From: Paenibacillus camelliae
GTDB lineage: Bacteria > Bacillota > Bacilli > Paenibacillales > Paenibacillaceae
Assembly: GCF_023715345.1 (NCBI RefSeq)
Contig: NZ_JAMBNY010000011.1
Span: 62,001-126,000 of the forward strand
Direction: 5' to 3'
Length of the DNA stretch: 64,000 nucleotides
Made by a program: the position numbers and the translations under genes. The notes beneath the pieces were generated by a model. That model made no database searches. It worked only from the letters and a program-made list of their open reading frames with translations, and was not told where the DNA came from. The number at the start of each line of letters is the position of its first letter. The stretch's first letter is position 1. Below are positions 53,433 through 62,246 of the stretch, piece by piece.

Positions 53433-53486
53433 AACTGTGCCTACTTATATAGCTTATAGGTTAGTCAATAACCTCAATGCCCATAC

Positions 53487-54218
53487 TTAGCTATTCCTCT
53501 GTTCACGCTGATGACGGGTAATCTTACGCTGAATTAGCTCCTCAATGACCTGCTCCATAAATTTCTCTTCTTCCTTATTAAAGGCAGAAGGAAATAAATA
53601 TGGGTTAGGCTCAACAATAGGCTTCATCGTGGATACCATCGCTTCGGCATGGTCAAGCACTTTAGGGTCACTCGGTGCTTTTCCCTCTTGAATGTATCGC
53701 TTCATTGTACTCGTCCATATGGTCATTTCCTTATCGGCTTCAAGCTGCACGTTGCTTGCGTGGATCTTATTCAATGCCGAAACTGCCTCATGCTCACGTA
53801 ACCAGCGATTACGTGCATCCTCATTTTTTAAGGCATGAATAAGCACAAGCAGAGAGTCATGGTCGATTGCTTCCTGGCCCGTAGCAGTTCTTTGCACGCG
53901 GGCAATGATTTCTAGCACCGAGTCAATCTGTTTTCGTTTTTCTTCCAGCAGCTTTGCCTGAATGTCCAGTTTGCTCGATAGATCTTGCTGAGACAGCTTA
54001 AGATGCTCGGAAATTTCCAGCAGTGGCACATCTAAAAATTTTAGCACTAATATTTTTTGAAGCTCGGCAATGGAGCTATCGTCATACTTCCGATGCCCAT
54101 GCTCCGTGTACTCCGAAGGCTTCAACAGCCCAATTTGATCATAGTGACGTAATGTGCGCTCCGTGATTCCTGTCAGCTTTGCAAATTCCCCAATAGAGTA
54201 TTTTTTCTCCATCATCAT
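53487..54218 (-). CDS. MerR-family transcriptional regulator (TipA-like layout)
   Basis: This 243-residue protein has the MerR winged helix (Y-S-I-G-E-F-A-K-L-T-G-I-T-E-R-T-L-R-H-Y-D-Q-I-G-L-L), a coiled-coil dimer helix (to about 115) and a helical C-terminal sensor. GGGAG lies ten bases before ATG 54218; two further in-frame ATGs follow directly. A perfect MerR-type palindrome in its own promoter argues for autoregulation. It may sense a drug, as TipA-like relatives do, but the ligand is unknown. Confidence 0.88.
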   Translation of the reverse strand: MMMEKKYSIGEFAKLTGITERTLRHYDQIGLLKPSEYTEHGHRKYDDSSIAELQKILVLKFLDVPLLEISEHLKLSQQDLSSKLDIQAKLLEEKRKQIDSVLEIIARVQRTATGQEAIDHDSLLVLIHALKNEDARNRWLREHEAVSALNKIHASNVQLEADKEMTIWTSTMKRYIQEGKAPSDPKVLDHAEAMVSTMKPIVEPNPYLFPSAFNKEEEKFMEQVIEELIQRKITRHQREQRNS

Positions 54219-54251
54219 TTACTGTTCACTCCCTTTCAGTATGAACGATAT

Positions 54252-54272
54252 CACTTGACGTTACGTCAAGTG
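54252..54272 (-). promoter_or_regulatory. MerR operator in its own promoter
   Basis: CACTTGACGT-T-ACGTCAAGTG is a perfect 21-base palindrome 34 bases upstream of the MerR start. TTGACG within it can act as a -35; a loose -10 lies about 19-20 bases downstream, the stretched spacing typical of MerR promoters. Confidence 0.75.
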
Positions 54273-54316
54273 CAAGTGCATTTTTAGATGTGTTGGAACA
54301 TTTGAACTGAAAACAG

Positions 54317-54363
54317 AAAGCCAAGCAAACGTCGGGATATCATCCTGCATCTGCTCGGCTTCA
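54317..54363 (-). terminator. Terminator after the AAA kinase-like gene
   Basis: AAGCCAAGCA and TGCTCGGCTT pair at nine of ten positions around an inner GGGAT/ATCC stem, about 25 bases past the stop. Confidence 0.55.
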
Positions 54364-54386
54364 GTATGGTTTTAGTCGTGAACACA

Positions 54387-54890
54387 TCAAGTTGAAAATC
54401 GCTGAATAATAACGTCCGCTGCTTGCTCTGCTGTGATGCTCGACACATCCACTTTCGTTGTATTCAGTTTTTCATATAGCGGAATGCGCGCTAAGCTTCT
54501 TAATATTATATCTTCCGTACGATGTCCGGCAGCTACATCCTTCATCAGTCGCTTAGTTAATGCATCCCTACTACAAACTAAGGATATGGGATGAACCTTG
54601 CAGCAATCTGTATCAAGACGTGAAATAATGTCGTCAACAATGGCTTGCTCATGCATAACCCAGCAAAACACAATATGGTTAAAAGCCGAGCACTTGATAA
54701 AGTTATTCAAAAGAAAGCATATATTTTGCATAACCATCTCTTTGGTTTCTTCGGTCACTTGAAATGGATTCATATCCCAGCACCAGTCCCCGTCAAGAAA
54801 CACGCTGTTGTTCAATTTGTTCTTTAGCATTTGGCAGGTCGTTGTTTTACCAACGCCCATCGTACCGCCAATCAGATAGATATGTTTCAT
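54387..54890 (-). CDS. P-loop kinase-like AAA family protein
   Basis: This 167-residue protein starts with a Walker A loop, G-G-T-M-G-V-G-K-T-T, and continues L-D-G-D-W-C-W-D-M, which is typical of small nucleoside- or shikimate-kinase-like P-loop proteins. It ends with a lid region H-R-T-E-D-I. Substrate unknown. GAGGG lies seven bases before the ATG. Confidence 0.8.
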   Translation of the reverse strand: MKHIYLIGGTMGVGKTTTCQMLKNKLNNSVFLDGDWCWDMNPFQVTEETKEMVMQNICFLLNNFIKCSAFNHIVFCWVMHEQAIVDDIISRLDTDCCKVHPISLVCSRDALTKRLMKDVAAGHRTEDIILRSLARIPLYEKLNTTKVDVSSITAEQAADVIIQRFST

Positions 54891-55140
54891 ATCGAGGCCC
54901 TCTACCTTCTAATGAGTTTATCTATCGTTCGTTATACTATAATATTTCGCTGTAAACAAGCTTAGGTCGTTATCGTAACATACCGAGCAATAAGCAGGAG
55001 AATATGCTAAAAACCGGCTGAGCTATGATGAAAATACTATCTGAATGAATATAGTTATAAATTTTTAATGTAGACTAATTTGAAACAATTTAAACGAACC
55101 TTTATGATGATAAAGAACAACTGGAGAGGAGAATAACAAC

Positions 55141-55605
55141 ATGACAACAGAAACATCACCAAACGAACTTCGAAATTTTACCGTATCCACTGAAATATTC
55201 TTCAAGCCGAACCTTGATATTTATGCCCAAATGACTTATATCGTCCTTAGCTCCAGCACGTCTGATGCTGCTTCGCTAACGATCGAAGAGATTGCGAAGA
55301 AAGGGCGCATGTCGGCGAAGCAAGCGGTCAAATCAATGCAGGCGCTGATAGAAGAGAAGCTTATTCCACATAAATTGTTCCGTAAGATGATTGGAGAGTT
55401 CCAGGATGACCGCCTATCCTGGGCTGCTAAGGGGCTGCTTACCTACTGTAAGGAGAATCCAAGCATTACCATTTCAGAGCTTCTGGACCTTTCCGATCAA
55501 TCTGGCGAGGACGAAAACAGCATTCGCAAGGCACTCTTAGAGCTTGAACGGCACGGCTATTTCGAGGAGCTGCCAGAGCTGCGGAAATTGTTACATAGTC
55601 AATAA
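55141..55605 (+). CDS. Helix-turn-helix protein, replication-initiator-like
   Basis: This 154-residue protein has two winged-helix segments: L-T-I-E-E-I-A-K-K-G-R-M-S-A-K-Q-A-V-K-S-M (about 46-66) and I-S-E-L-L-D-L-S-D-Q-S-G-E-D-E-N-S-I-R-K-A-L (about 120-145), linked by D-D-R-L-S-W-A-A-K-G-L-L. That linker resembles the A-K-G-L-[LY] motif of phage and plasmid replication-organiser proteins. GGAGAGGAG lies upstream. It ends 27 bases before the IS element. Confidence 0.7.
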   Translation: MTTETSPNELRNFTVSTEIFFKPNLDIYAQMTYIVLSSSTSDAASLTIEEIAKKGRMSAKQAVKSMQALIEEKLIPHKLFRKMIGEFQDDRLSWAAKGLLTYCKENPSITISELLDLSDQSGEDENSIRKALLELERHGYFEELPELRKLLHSQ

Positions 55606-55665
55606 AATATAAAAAAGCAGGTCAATTCCTCTGAAGTGCACCCCAATTGTTAGACACTAAAATGT

Positions 55666-55714
55666 ACCCAATAAGATGGACACTTGAAAAAGGTCATCTT
55701 ATTGGGTCTTTTTT
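55666..55714 (+). terminator. Terminator-like hairpin inside the IS left end
   Basis: ACCCAATAAGATG (55666-55678) pairs perfectly with CATCTTATTGGGT (55695-55707), followed by CTTTTTTTG. It sits before the transposase promoter (TATAAT at 55719) and would block read-through transcription into the transposase. Confidence 0.8.
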
Positions 55715-55753
55715 TGTTTATAATGAAAAAAACAACAATCGGAGCGGATGTAT

Positions 55754-56179
55754 ATGAGCAAACAATTATTTACAAAACAACAACAGGAACAATTAAGACA
55801 GAATCCTCATGTAAAAAGAGTTAGCGAAAAAGCAATTACGTATACGGACGCATTTAAGCAGTTATTTACTCATGAAAATGAGCAAGGGAAACTCCCCTCT
55901 CAAATTTTTGAAGAAGCTGGGTTTGATGCAGAAGTGTTAGGGACGACACGCATCTGGAAGGCTTCTAGTCGTTGGCGTGCAGCTTATAAGGATAACGGAG
56001 TAGCGGGATTAGAGGATACACGTAAGCACAGTTCTGGTCGCCCGTTAGAGCGTGAGTTAAGCATCGAAGAGAAATATGCACGTTTAGAGGCGAAGATGAA
56101 ATTAGTACAAGCGGAGAATGAACTATTAAAAAAGCTCGATCAACTAGAAAGGCAGATGATGAAAAAGAAATCCTATTAA
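55754..56179 (+). CDS. IS3-family transposase OrfA
   Basis: This 141-residue protein has the helix-turn-helix region of IS3 OrfA (F-D-A-E-V-L-G-T-T-R-I-W-K-A-S-S-R-W-R-A) and a C-terminal leucine zipper-like coiled coil (L-E-A-K-M-K-L-V-Q-A-E-N-E-L-L-K-K-L-D). ATG 55754 is nine bases after GGAG. Its end overlaps the slippery site A-AAA-AAG at 56128. Confidence 0.88.
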   Translation: MSKQLFTKQQQEQLRQNPHVKRVSEKAITYTDAFKQLFTHENEQGKLPSQIFEEAGFDAEVLGTTRIWKASSRWRAAYKDNGVAGLEDTRKHSSGRPLERELSIEEKYARLEAKMKLVQAENELLKKLDQLERQMMKKKSY

Positions 56180-57087
56180 GTACCAGTCAGAAATTTCAAC
56201 TCATTTATCATATCATTGAGAAATATCAATTAAAACGTCTTGCTAGCTATCTTTGTAAACTCACAGGCGTATCACGTTCAGGCTATTATGGTTATTTCAA
56301 AGAAGAGGCAGTACGCAATCGGATAAAGCGTGAGGAAGCCGATATGAAATTGAGAGCGATCATTCTAAAAGCCTATCGTTTCCGCCATCGCAACAAAGGG
56401 GCACGTCAAATTAAAATGACGTTAGAAAATCAATATCAGATTGTATTTAACTTAAAACGAATTCGTCGTATTATGAAAAAGTTTTCAATCCTATGTCCGA
56501 TTCGAAAAGCCAATCCATACCGAAGAATGGCGAAAGCAACAAAGGAACATCGAACATGTCCAAACCTGCTACAACGTCAGTTTAAGCAAGGGGTAGCAGG
56601 AAAAGTATTATTAACGGACATTACCTATTTAACGTATAGATACGGCAAGCGTGCCTATTTGTCTACCATAAAAGATGCCGAAACCAATGAAATTTTAGCC
56701 TATGAAGTATCCGATAAAATCACATTAGATATTGCAATCAACACGCTCCAAAAATTGAAGTTAAAACACCGTCATTTAACCAAAGATGCTATTATTCATT
56801 CCGATCAAGGTGTGCACTATACGAATCCGAAATTTCAAAAGATGGTAAAGAAAATGAAGTTAGGTCAATCGATGTCACGTAGAGGGAATTGTTGGGATAA
56901 TGCCCGGCAAGAATCCTTCTTTGGTCATTTTAAAGATGAAACGAGAATCAATATTTGTGAAACGTTAGACGAGTTTAGACAAGAAATTAAAGACTATATA
57001 ATCTATTACAATCATTATCGTGGTCAGTGGAATCTAAATAAGCTGCCGCCTGCAAAATACAGACAGCAGCTTATTCAAGTTGCCTGA
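56128..57087 (+). CDS. IS3-family transposase OrfB, expressed by -1 frameshift
   Basis: OrfB is read in the -1 frame relative to OrfA and is open across the slippery AAAAAAG at 56128-56134, so a fused OrfAB is expected; ATG 56344 is the first ATG in the frame. The rve integrase core shows D-I-T-Y-L-T, then H-S-D-Q-G-V-H-Y and the D-D-E glutamate in N-A-R-Q-E-S-F-F-G-H. It is full length with no stops, so probably active. Confidence 0.88.
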   Translation, partial: KKARSTRKADDEKEILLSTSQKFQLIYHIIEKYQLKRLASYLCKLTGVSRSGYYGYFKEEAVRNRIKREEADMKLRAIILKAYRFRHRNKGARQIKMTLENQYQIVFNLKRIRRIMKKFSILCPIRKANPYRRMAKATKEHRTCPNLLQRQFKQGVAGKVLLTDITYLTYRYGKRAYLSTIKDAETNEILAYEVSDKITLDIAINTLQKLKLKHRHLTKDAIIHSDQGVHYTNPKFQKMVKKMKLGQSMSRRGNCWDNARQESFFGHFKDETRINICETLDEFRQEIKDYIIYYNHYRGQWNLNKLPPAKYRQQLIQVA

Positions 57088-57307
57088 CCTTTTAATAATT
57101 GTCCTTTACAAAGGGTACATTTCAATACCTTATTTTCTTTGTTACGACTTTTTTTCTAGAAAATTCATTACCACATTTTAGAGCAGTTGTTATTTAACTA
57201 TGCTGCCTTATAACGTGATAAGCCACCGGTATAATTTGTGGCAGTCTCATTGGTTTCCTTTCCCCCAATTCCGTTCCACGTTAGTTGAAGGTACAGAGAT
57301 TAATATA

Positions 57308-58039
57308 TTATGAATTGAATACTTCTCTATTTGTTTCAATAACATCATGAATTGAAAATGTACCTCCTGAAGCTACCAGCTTTTCCATCACCTTATCACG
57401 CAGAACTGGCGCTTTTTCTTTATTAGCTTTAGTTAAAGCTATAGTTAATTCCTCTATGGTGAGTTCTGTGCAGTATGCAGGAGTTCCAGGCTGTTGTCTC
57501 CATGAATCGTTTAAAGAACCACCATCTACGGCATCGAAGCCTAGATCGTTTGCTACACCCATAATGATTTGTTTATGGGATAGGTTATCCCCAGCAACCG
57601 CTATAGCAATGCGTCCATTCGTCCCCTCGGGAGTTCCATGATGCTCTAACGTATAGGCTAAGAAATTGTTGAATGCTTTAATGATGGGTTTTCCTAAATG
57701 TTTGGATACCCAAACACTTTCAACCATCCCGTTCTCAACTTCTTCGATTTTACCGCTCAATTGAGGATAATAATTTGAAGTGTCAACAATGACGACTTCC
57801 TCCCCAACTTTATCAATAATGTTGCGAATGCTTGGCAGTGCATGGAAAGGAATAGATATTACTAGAACATCAATATTTGTAATTACATCCTCTACACTTA
57901 CGGGTGTTGCTGCAAGTACTTTTCCTTCTAGCCGTTCAATCCCACGAGCATCTGCAATTTTAACATCATGTCCACTCCCAACAAGTTTTTTTGCGATGTT
58001 CGAAGCGATTGGTCCTGCACCTATAATTCCAACATTCAT
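57308..58039 (-). CDS. NADP-binding reductase, F420-dependent-oxidoreductase-like (NADPH-dependent F420 reductase type)
   Basis: This 243-residue protein begins with a Rossmann motif, G-I-I-G-A-G-P-I-A-S-N-I-A near residue 4, and has I-V-D-T-S-N-Y-Y near residue 92 and K-A-F-N-N-F in the middle, as in the F420_oxidored/ProC-like group. It may reduce a quinone, flavin or F420-like cofactor, or act on a xenobiotic. Start 58039 has GGAG eight bases upstream; ATG 58045 is too close. It is last in the MarR-controlled unit, 66 bases after the exporter. Confidence 0.8.
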   Translation of the reverse strand: MNVGIIGAGPIASNIAKKLVGSGHDVKIADARGIERLEGKVLAATPVSVEDVITNIDVLVISIPFHALPSIRNIIDKVGEEVVIVDTSNYYPQLSGKIEEVENGMVESVWVSKHLGKPIIKAFNNFLAYTLEHHGTPEGTNGRIAIAVAGDNLSHKQIIMGVANDLGFDAVDGGSLNDSWRQQPGTPAYCTELTIEELTIALTKANKEKAPVLRDKVMEKLVASGGTFSIHDVIETNREVFNS

Positions 58040-58105
58040 TTTCATTTCTCCATTCTATATTTTATTTGAACTTAGCGATCGTCTCATCGGTTGCCATCGT
58101 GTATA

Positions 58106-59539
58106 TCAATGTATGGATTTCATCGTCTCGCCATTCACTACGACGCGACGGATGAAGATTGCCATAACCAAGCCAATCAATGCGATAATCATCGTAAACA
58201 AGAACACATTTTGAGCTCCAGCCGTCATCGCGTTTGCAATTTCAGTCTGCTTGGACGGGGCGGAGGAGCCATGCAAATATTTCTCCATACCGCCAGTAAG
58301 GATACTGATTGCAACTGCTGTTCCAATCGCGCCTCCAACCTGCTGCAGTGTGTTCATGACTGCAGTGCCGTGCGGATATAATTCCGGCGGTAATTGATTT
58401 AGCCCGTTCGTTTGAGCTGGCGTCCAAATTAAGGCTATCCCAATCGTGAGCCCGATATGCAAAGCAATGATAAATGCCACTGTAGAGGTAACGGATATCG
58501 TTGTAAAGAACCATAACATGGCTGTAAGGATAACGAGCCCGGGAATAACAAGCCATTTTGGTCCATATTTATCGAATAAACGCCCCACATATGGTTGGAT
58601 GAGACCGCTTAGTACACTACCCGGCAAAAGCATGAGTCCCGTGATTAACACAGACAGTTCTTTACCAGTTTGCAGAAACATCGGAAGTATAATCGTGCTC
58701 GACATACTGATCAACATACATGACATGATAAGAAGCATCCCAATAACGTACATTGGATACTTGAAAACGCGCAGATTCAACATTGGGTTGCTCATATTCT
58801 GTCGCAGTATGAAAAATAACAGTGCGACGAGCCCGATGGCGATTGATATGATCACAACCATGCTACTCCAACCTTCAGATCCTTCGCCTGCCTTACTGAA
58901 GCCAAAGACAACTCCTCCGAAGCCAATCGTTGACAATAAAACAGATAGTAGATCAATCCGAGGCTTAGTGACATCAGTAACGTTTTTCAAATACTTAAGC
59001 CCTATCAAAAACCCTATAACCAAAAGTGGTAACGATATCCAAAAGATGTAATGCCATGTAAAATATTCTATTAACAGACCGCCTATTGTCGGTCCAGAAG
59101 CTGGTGCGACCATGATAACAAGTGAGACCAATCCCATTGCCGCCCCCCGCTTTTCCGGTGGATATATAACAAGAACAGTATTAAATATGAGTGGAAGTAA
59201 CAATCCCATCCCTATCGCTTGCAAAACTCTGGCGAACATCAACATTTCAAAATTGAATGCGAGCGCCGCAATCAATGTACCTACAATTAAACTAATGACC
59301 GAACCTGCGAACAGCTTCCTCGTCGAAAACATCTGCAACAGTAATCCACTCATTGGCATTAAAATGCCAAGAGTCAACATAAAACCAGTTGTTAACCACT
59401 GTGCGGTCGCAGCCAAAATTTGGAACACTTCCATTAAATTAGTCAATGCTATATTTAGAGAGGTTTCGTTAAACATGCCAACAGCACCGCATATAAGTAA
59501 CGCTGTCAAGATGGCAAGCGTATTGTATTGATTCTTCAA
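58106..59539 (-). CDS. MFS drug exporter, DHA2 (14-TM, EmrB/LmrB-like)
   Basis: This 477-residue protein has 14 predicted membrane helices and the DHA2 marks: G-F-M-L-T-L-G-I-L-M-P-M-S-G near residue 55, R-V-L-Q-A-I-G-M-G-L-L-L-P in helix 4 and G-P-T-I-G-G-L-L-I-E-Y in the motif C region. It should export hydrophobic drugs by proton exchange. TTG 59539 is chosen because GAGGAG lies seven bases upstream; other starts lack one. It is part of the MarR-controlled unit. Confidence 0.9.
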   Translation of the reverse strand: MKNQYNTLAILTALLICGAVGMFNETSLNIALTNLMEVFQILAATAQWLTTGFMLTLGILMPMSGLLLQMFSTRKLFAGSVISLIVGTLIAALAFNFEMLMFARVLQAIGMGLLLPLIFNTVLVIYPPEKRGAAMGLVSLVIMVAPASGPTIGGLLIEYFTWHYIFWISLPLLVIGFLIGLKYLKNVTDVTKPRIDLLSVLLSTIGFGGVVFGFSKAGEGSEGWSSMVVIISIAIGLVALLFFILRQNMSNPMLNLRVFKYPMYVIGMLLIMSCMLISMSSTIILPMFLQTGKELSVLITGLMLLPGSVLSGLIQPYVGRLFDKYGPKWLVIPGLVILTAMLWFFTTISVTSTVAFIIALHIGLTIGIALIWTPAQTNGLNQLPPELYPHGTAVMNTLQQVGGAIGTAVAISILTGGMEKYLHGSSAPSKQTEIANAMTAGAQNVFLFTMIIALIGLVMAIFIRRVVVNGETMKSIH

Positions 59540-59579
59540 TTTATATCTCCTCATAAATCTATGTTTAATTAATATCAGA

Positions 59580-60320
59580 TTAATTTTTAGCAAATCCTTG
59601 TTTGTTTAAATACTCAAGCATTAAGGGGAGTCTACTTCTATCAAGATGATCCTCAATATGATCTTTCCATCCTTTTACTTTCTTTACTGTGAAAGGCGCT
59701 TTAATAGGACGATCTTGATAATATTCACGCATCTGTTGGTCATATGCTGCTAATTTTTCTTCATCTAGAGATTGATACTGATTATCAAACATGACCATCG
59801 ATTGAGGCAAACGCGGTTTCAGTCCTGGCTTCTCTCTAGCAGGATTTCCTATGCATAGCCCTACTAAAGGAATCACATACTTTGGCAAATTTAATACCTC
59901 GGTTAATTCAGTAATATTAGCTCTTACTCCACCAATATAAACACCACCGAGTCCCATGGATTCTGCTGCAGTCAATGCATTTTGAGCCATTAGGCCAGCA
60001 TCGAATGAGCCGATTAAAAGATATTCAATATATCCAAGGTCAACATTCGGGGCAATTTGATGATTTCGGTTAAAATCTGCACAAAAAACCCAAAACTCTG
60101 CTGCTTCTTCGATATAAGGTTGATTTACAGAAAGTTTCATCACTTTTTTTCGTAGTTCTGGATCTGTAATTCTAATGATGGAGACCACTTGCAAAAGGCT
60201 GAATGATGAAGTTTGATTAGCTGCCTTAAAGATTGCATCTCTTTGTTCCTCTGTCAGTGGTTGATCTGTGTAAGACCGAACAGATGAATGATTATGAAGC
60301 AATTCAATCGTATTATTCAT
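59580..60320 (-). CDS. Oxygen-insensitive NADPH nitroreductase (NfsA/Frp-like)
   Basis: This 246-residue flavoprotein has H-S-S-V-R-S-Y-T-D-Q-P-L near the start, G-L-G-G-V-Y-I-G-G-V-R in the middle and P-L-V-G-L-C-I-G-N-P-A, all features of the NfsA group that reduce nitroaromatics and quinones with NADPH. ATG 60320 lies eight bases after GAGGAG. It follows the monooxygenase by 27 bases in the same transcript. Confidence 0.92.
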   Translation of the reverse strand: MNNTIELLHNHSSVRSYTDQPLTEEQRDAIFKAANQTSSFSLLQVVSIIRITDPELRKKVMKLSVNQPYIEEAAEFWVFCADFNRNHQIAPNVDLGYIEYLLIGSFDAGLMAQNALTAAESMGLGGVYIGGVRANITELTEVLNLPKYVIPLVGLCIGNPAREKPGLKPRLPQSMVMFDNQYQSLDEEKLAAYDQQMREYYQDRPIKAPFTVKKVKGWKDHIEDHLDRSRLPLMLEYLNKQGFAKN

Positions 60321-60347
60321 TTGATTCACTCCTCTATTTATTTTTCT

Positions 60348-61679
60348 TTATTTCAGCCTTCCGTATTCGTAGGGAACCCCCATATTCTCGCGTAGTGTTT
60401 TGCCCTCATATTCTCTGTGAAACAAACCGCGATCCTGCAAAATTGGGACAACCTGTTCCACAAAATCAGCAACTCCATCATAGGCTATATCGGGAACAAC
60501 TGAGAATCCGTCACATGCACCAGCCAAAAACCATTCTTCCAAGAAGTCAGCAACTTGTACGGGGGTACCTGCAACTACCGGATGGTAGTTTATAACCCCA
60601 TGCGCAAGAACATCTCGAATGGAAAGCCCTTGTTTCAACAGCTGTAAAGCCTTGGGGGAACGCGGATCTCGCGGGTTGGCGTATGCATTATTCAACAAGT
60701 CAGCCGCTAAAGGCTGGTCAATATCTACCACGTTCACTGATAGCGGTATACCAATCATGGAACCAAGGTAACTTACTCTGCTTGGAATCTCATCCGGATT
60801 AAAACTCATAAGCTGTCTTCGCCGTTCTAAAGCTTCTCCTTCCGTTGCGGCTAGCGAAAACATAAATCCTGCATACATTTTAATATCATCAGGATTTCGG
60901 CCAAATCGAACAGCACTTTGTCGAAGCGCTTGCCTGTGCCGACGAGCAGATTCTATATCATAAGGATTCGCATAGACACCAGATGCGTACTTCCCCGCCA
61001 ATTCTAATCCTTCTTTCCCTCCGCCTGCTTGGAAAATAACGGGCTGACCTTGCTCGGAAGGTGGGATTGGCAAAGGACCACGAGATGCATAATACTGGCC
61101 TTCGAGATTTATAGGTTGAATCTTGTTCATGTCCGCAAATTTCCCACCTTCTACATCTAAAGTCCAAGCGTCTGCCTCCCAACTTCCCCATAATGCTTGG
61201 ACAATTTGTATGCTTTCATGAGCCATGTCATACCGTTCCTTGCGATTAGCAATCTGAGCACCGAAGTTTGCTGCAGCTAATGGATCGGATGTGGTGACCG
61301 CATTCCATCCTACACGTCCATGACTGATAACATCTAATGCTTTGAACTGACGTGCAATGTTATATGGATAATTGAATGTCGTGGAGAGGGTAGCAACAAG
61401 CCCAATATGTTTCGTTTCTCTGGCTACAGCCATTAGCGCTAACATAGGGTCCATAGGGAACATGGGAGTCTGAGGACCTAAATCATTCGTTAGTGCAGGA
61501 GTATCGGCAATAAAAATCATTTGAAACTTTCCTTTTTCAGCTAACTTTGCCCGTTCCACATAACTATCCGTATTCGTGTAAGCCGCTGGGTCTGTGCCAG
61601 GCATTCTCCAGGCGCTGAATTCGGCACCGTACCCTGAAACCATTTGTAATGCTAGTTGCATTTCTTTTCTCTTTTTCAT
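60348..61679 (-). CDS. NtaA/SnaA/DszA-type flavin monooxygenase
   Basis: This 443-residue protein is a long-form luciferase-like monooxygenase: A-W-R-M-P-G near residue 21, then I-A-D-T-P-A, G-L-V-A-T-L-S-T-T-F-N-Y-P-Y, R-V-G-W-N-A-V-T-T-S, and Q-A-G-G-G-K-E-G at about residue 215, all typical of NtaA/SnaA/DszA enzymes that oxidise xenobiotics or sulfur compounds with FMNH2. GGAGAAGAG lies upstream. It follows marR with a 96-base gap that holds two MarR boxes. Confidence 0.92.
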   Translation of the reverse strand: MKKRKEMQLALQMVSGYGAEFSAWRMPGTDPAAYTNTDSYVERAKLAEKGKFQMIFIADTPALTNDLGPQTPMFPMDPMLALMAVARETKHIGLVATLSTTFNYPYNIARQFKALDVISHGRVGWNAVTTSDPLAAANFGAQIANRKERYDMAHESIQIVQALWGSWEADAWTLDVEGGKFADMNKIQPINLEGQYYASRGPLPIPPSEQGQPVIFQAGGGKEGLELAGKYASGVYANPYDIESARRHRQALRQSAVRFGRNPDDIKMYAGFMFSLAATEGEALERRRQLMSFNPDEIPSRVSYLGSMIGIPLSVNVVDIDQPLAADLLNNAYANPRDPRSPKALQLLKQGLSIRDVLAHGVINYHPVVAGTPVQVADFLEEWFLAGACDGFSVVPDIAYDGVADFVEQVVPILQDRGLFHREYEGKTLRENMGVPYEYGRLK

Positions 61680-61721
61680 ATGTCTCTTCTCCCTTTATTC
61701 TAAATAGGTAGATCAAATTAT

Positions 61722-61755
61722 TTAGCATACTAAGTAATTTTGGTTAGCATACTAA
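61722..61755. promoter_or_regulatory. Two MarR boxes before the monooxygenase gene
   Basis: TTAG-cata-CTAA occurs at 61722-61733 and 61744-61755, exactly 22 bases apart (two helical turns). They lie 43-76 bases upstream of the monooxygenase start, and a third similar site precedes marR. Confidence 0.65.
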
Positions 61756-61775
61756 GTAACTACGGAAGAGATAAC

Positions 61776-62201
61776 TTATAATAAGTTACTCTCCATTTGC
61801 TTCAATAGTCTCCTTAATAATAAGCGCTCTTCTGGTAAAATTGTATGCAGTAGTTTTTCTTGCTGCTGTTTCCATCTTATTTCAACCGGTTTCTCTAATT
61901 CTTTGCCAATATCCGTTAGATAAATCCTCATAACTCTTGCGTCTTGTTTATCGCGTTCACGGTATATGAATCCGTTTTGCTCCAGTGATTTAACCATATT
62001 TGTTATTGTAGGTGGTTCGCATTTTAAGTGTTCACATAGTTGCATTTGTGTTATTCCATCACCTACCCACAAACGAGAAAGTAAATTATCTTGTCCTACA
62101 TAAAGGTTAAGTTCCCTTAGAGACTCGCTATAATCTCGACGCATTTGGGAGGAAATCCTATCTAACGACTGACGAATATCACAGTCTACTGTATCTTTCA
62201 T
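61776..62201 (-). CDS. MarR-family transcriptional regulator
   Basis: This 141-residue winged-helix repressor has L-W-V-G-D-G-I-T-Q-M-Q-L-C-E-H-L-K-C-E-P-P-T-I-T-N-M-V-K-S-L-E-Q-N-G (about 48-80) and the wing R-D-K-Q-D-A-R-V-M-R-I-Y-L-T-D. It should release DNA on binding a phenolic or quinone inducer. TAGGAGGT lies six bases before the ATG. It heads a cluster of detoxification genes on the same strand. Confidence 0.93.
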   Translation of the reverse strand: MKDTVDCDIRQSLDRISSQMRRDYSESLRELNLYVGQDNLLSRLWVGDGITQMQLCEHLKCEPPTITNMVKSLEQNGFIYRERDKQDARVMRIYLTDIGKELEKPVEIRWKQQQEKLLHTILPEERLLLRRLLKQMESNLL

Positions 62202-62234
62202 TATTAACCTCCTAAGCAGTCAATGAATAAATAC

Positions 62235-62246
62235 TTAGCCCACTAA
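62235..62246. promoter_or_regulatory. MarR box upstream of marR
   Basis: TTAG-ccca-CTAA has the same arms as the two downstream boxes and lies 34-45 bases before the marR start. Confidence 0.55.

Larger units (their letters stand above)
55632..57124 (+). mobile_element. IS3-family insertion sequence (IS150-like)
   Basis: The element is 1493 bp. Its ends are TGAAGTGCACCC (55632) and, inverted, TGAAATGTACCC (ending 57124), matching at 10 of 12 positions. It carries orfA and orfB in different frames with a -1 slippery heptamer, and a DDE transposase. The three bases outside the left end (CTC) and right end (ATA) differ, so no target duplication is visible; this suggests recombination or a misplaced end. 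Confidence 0.85.
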
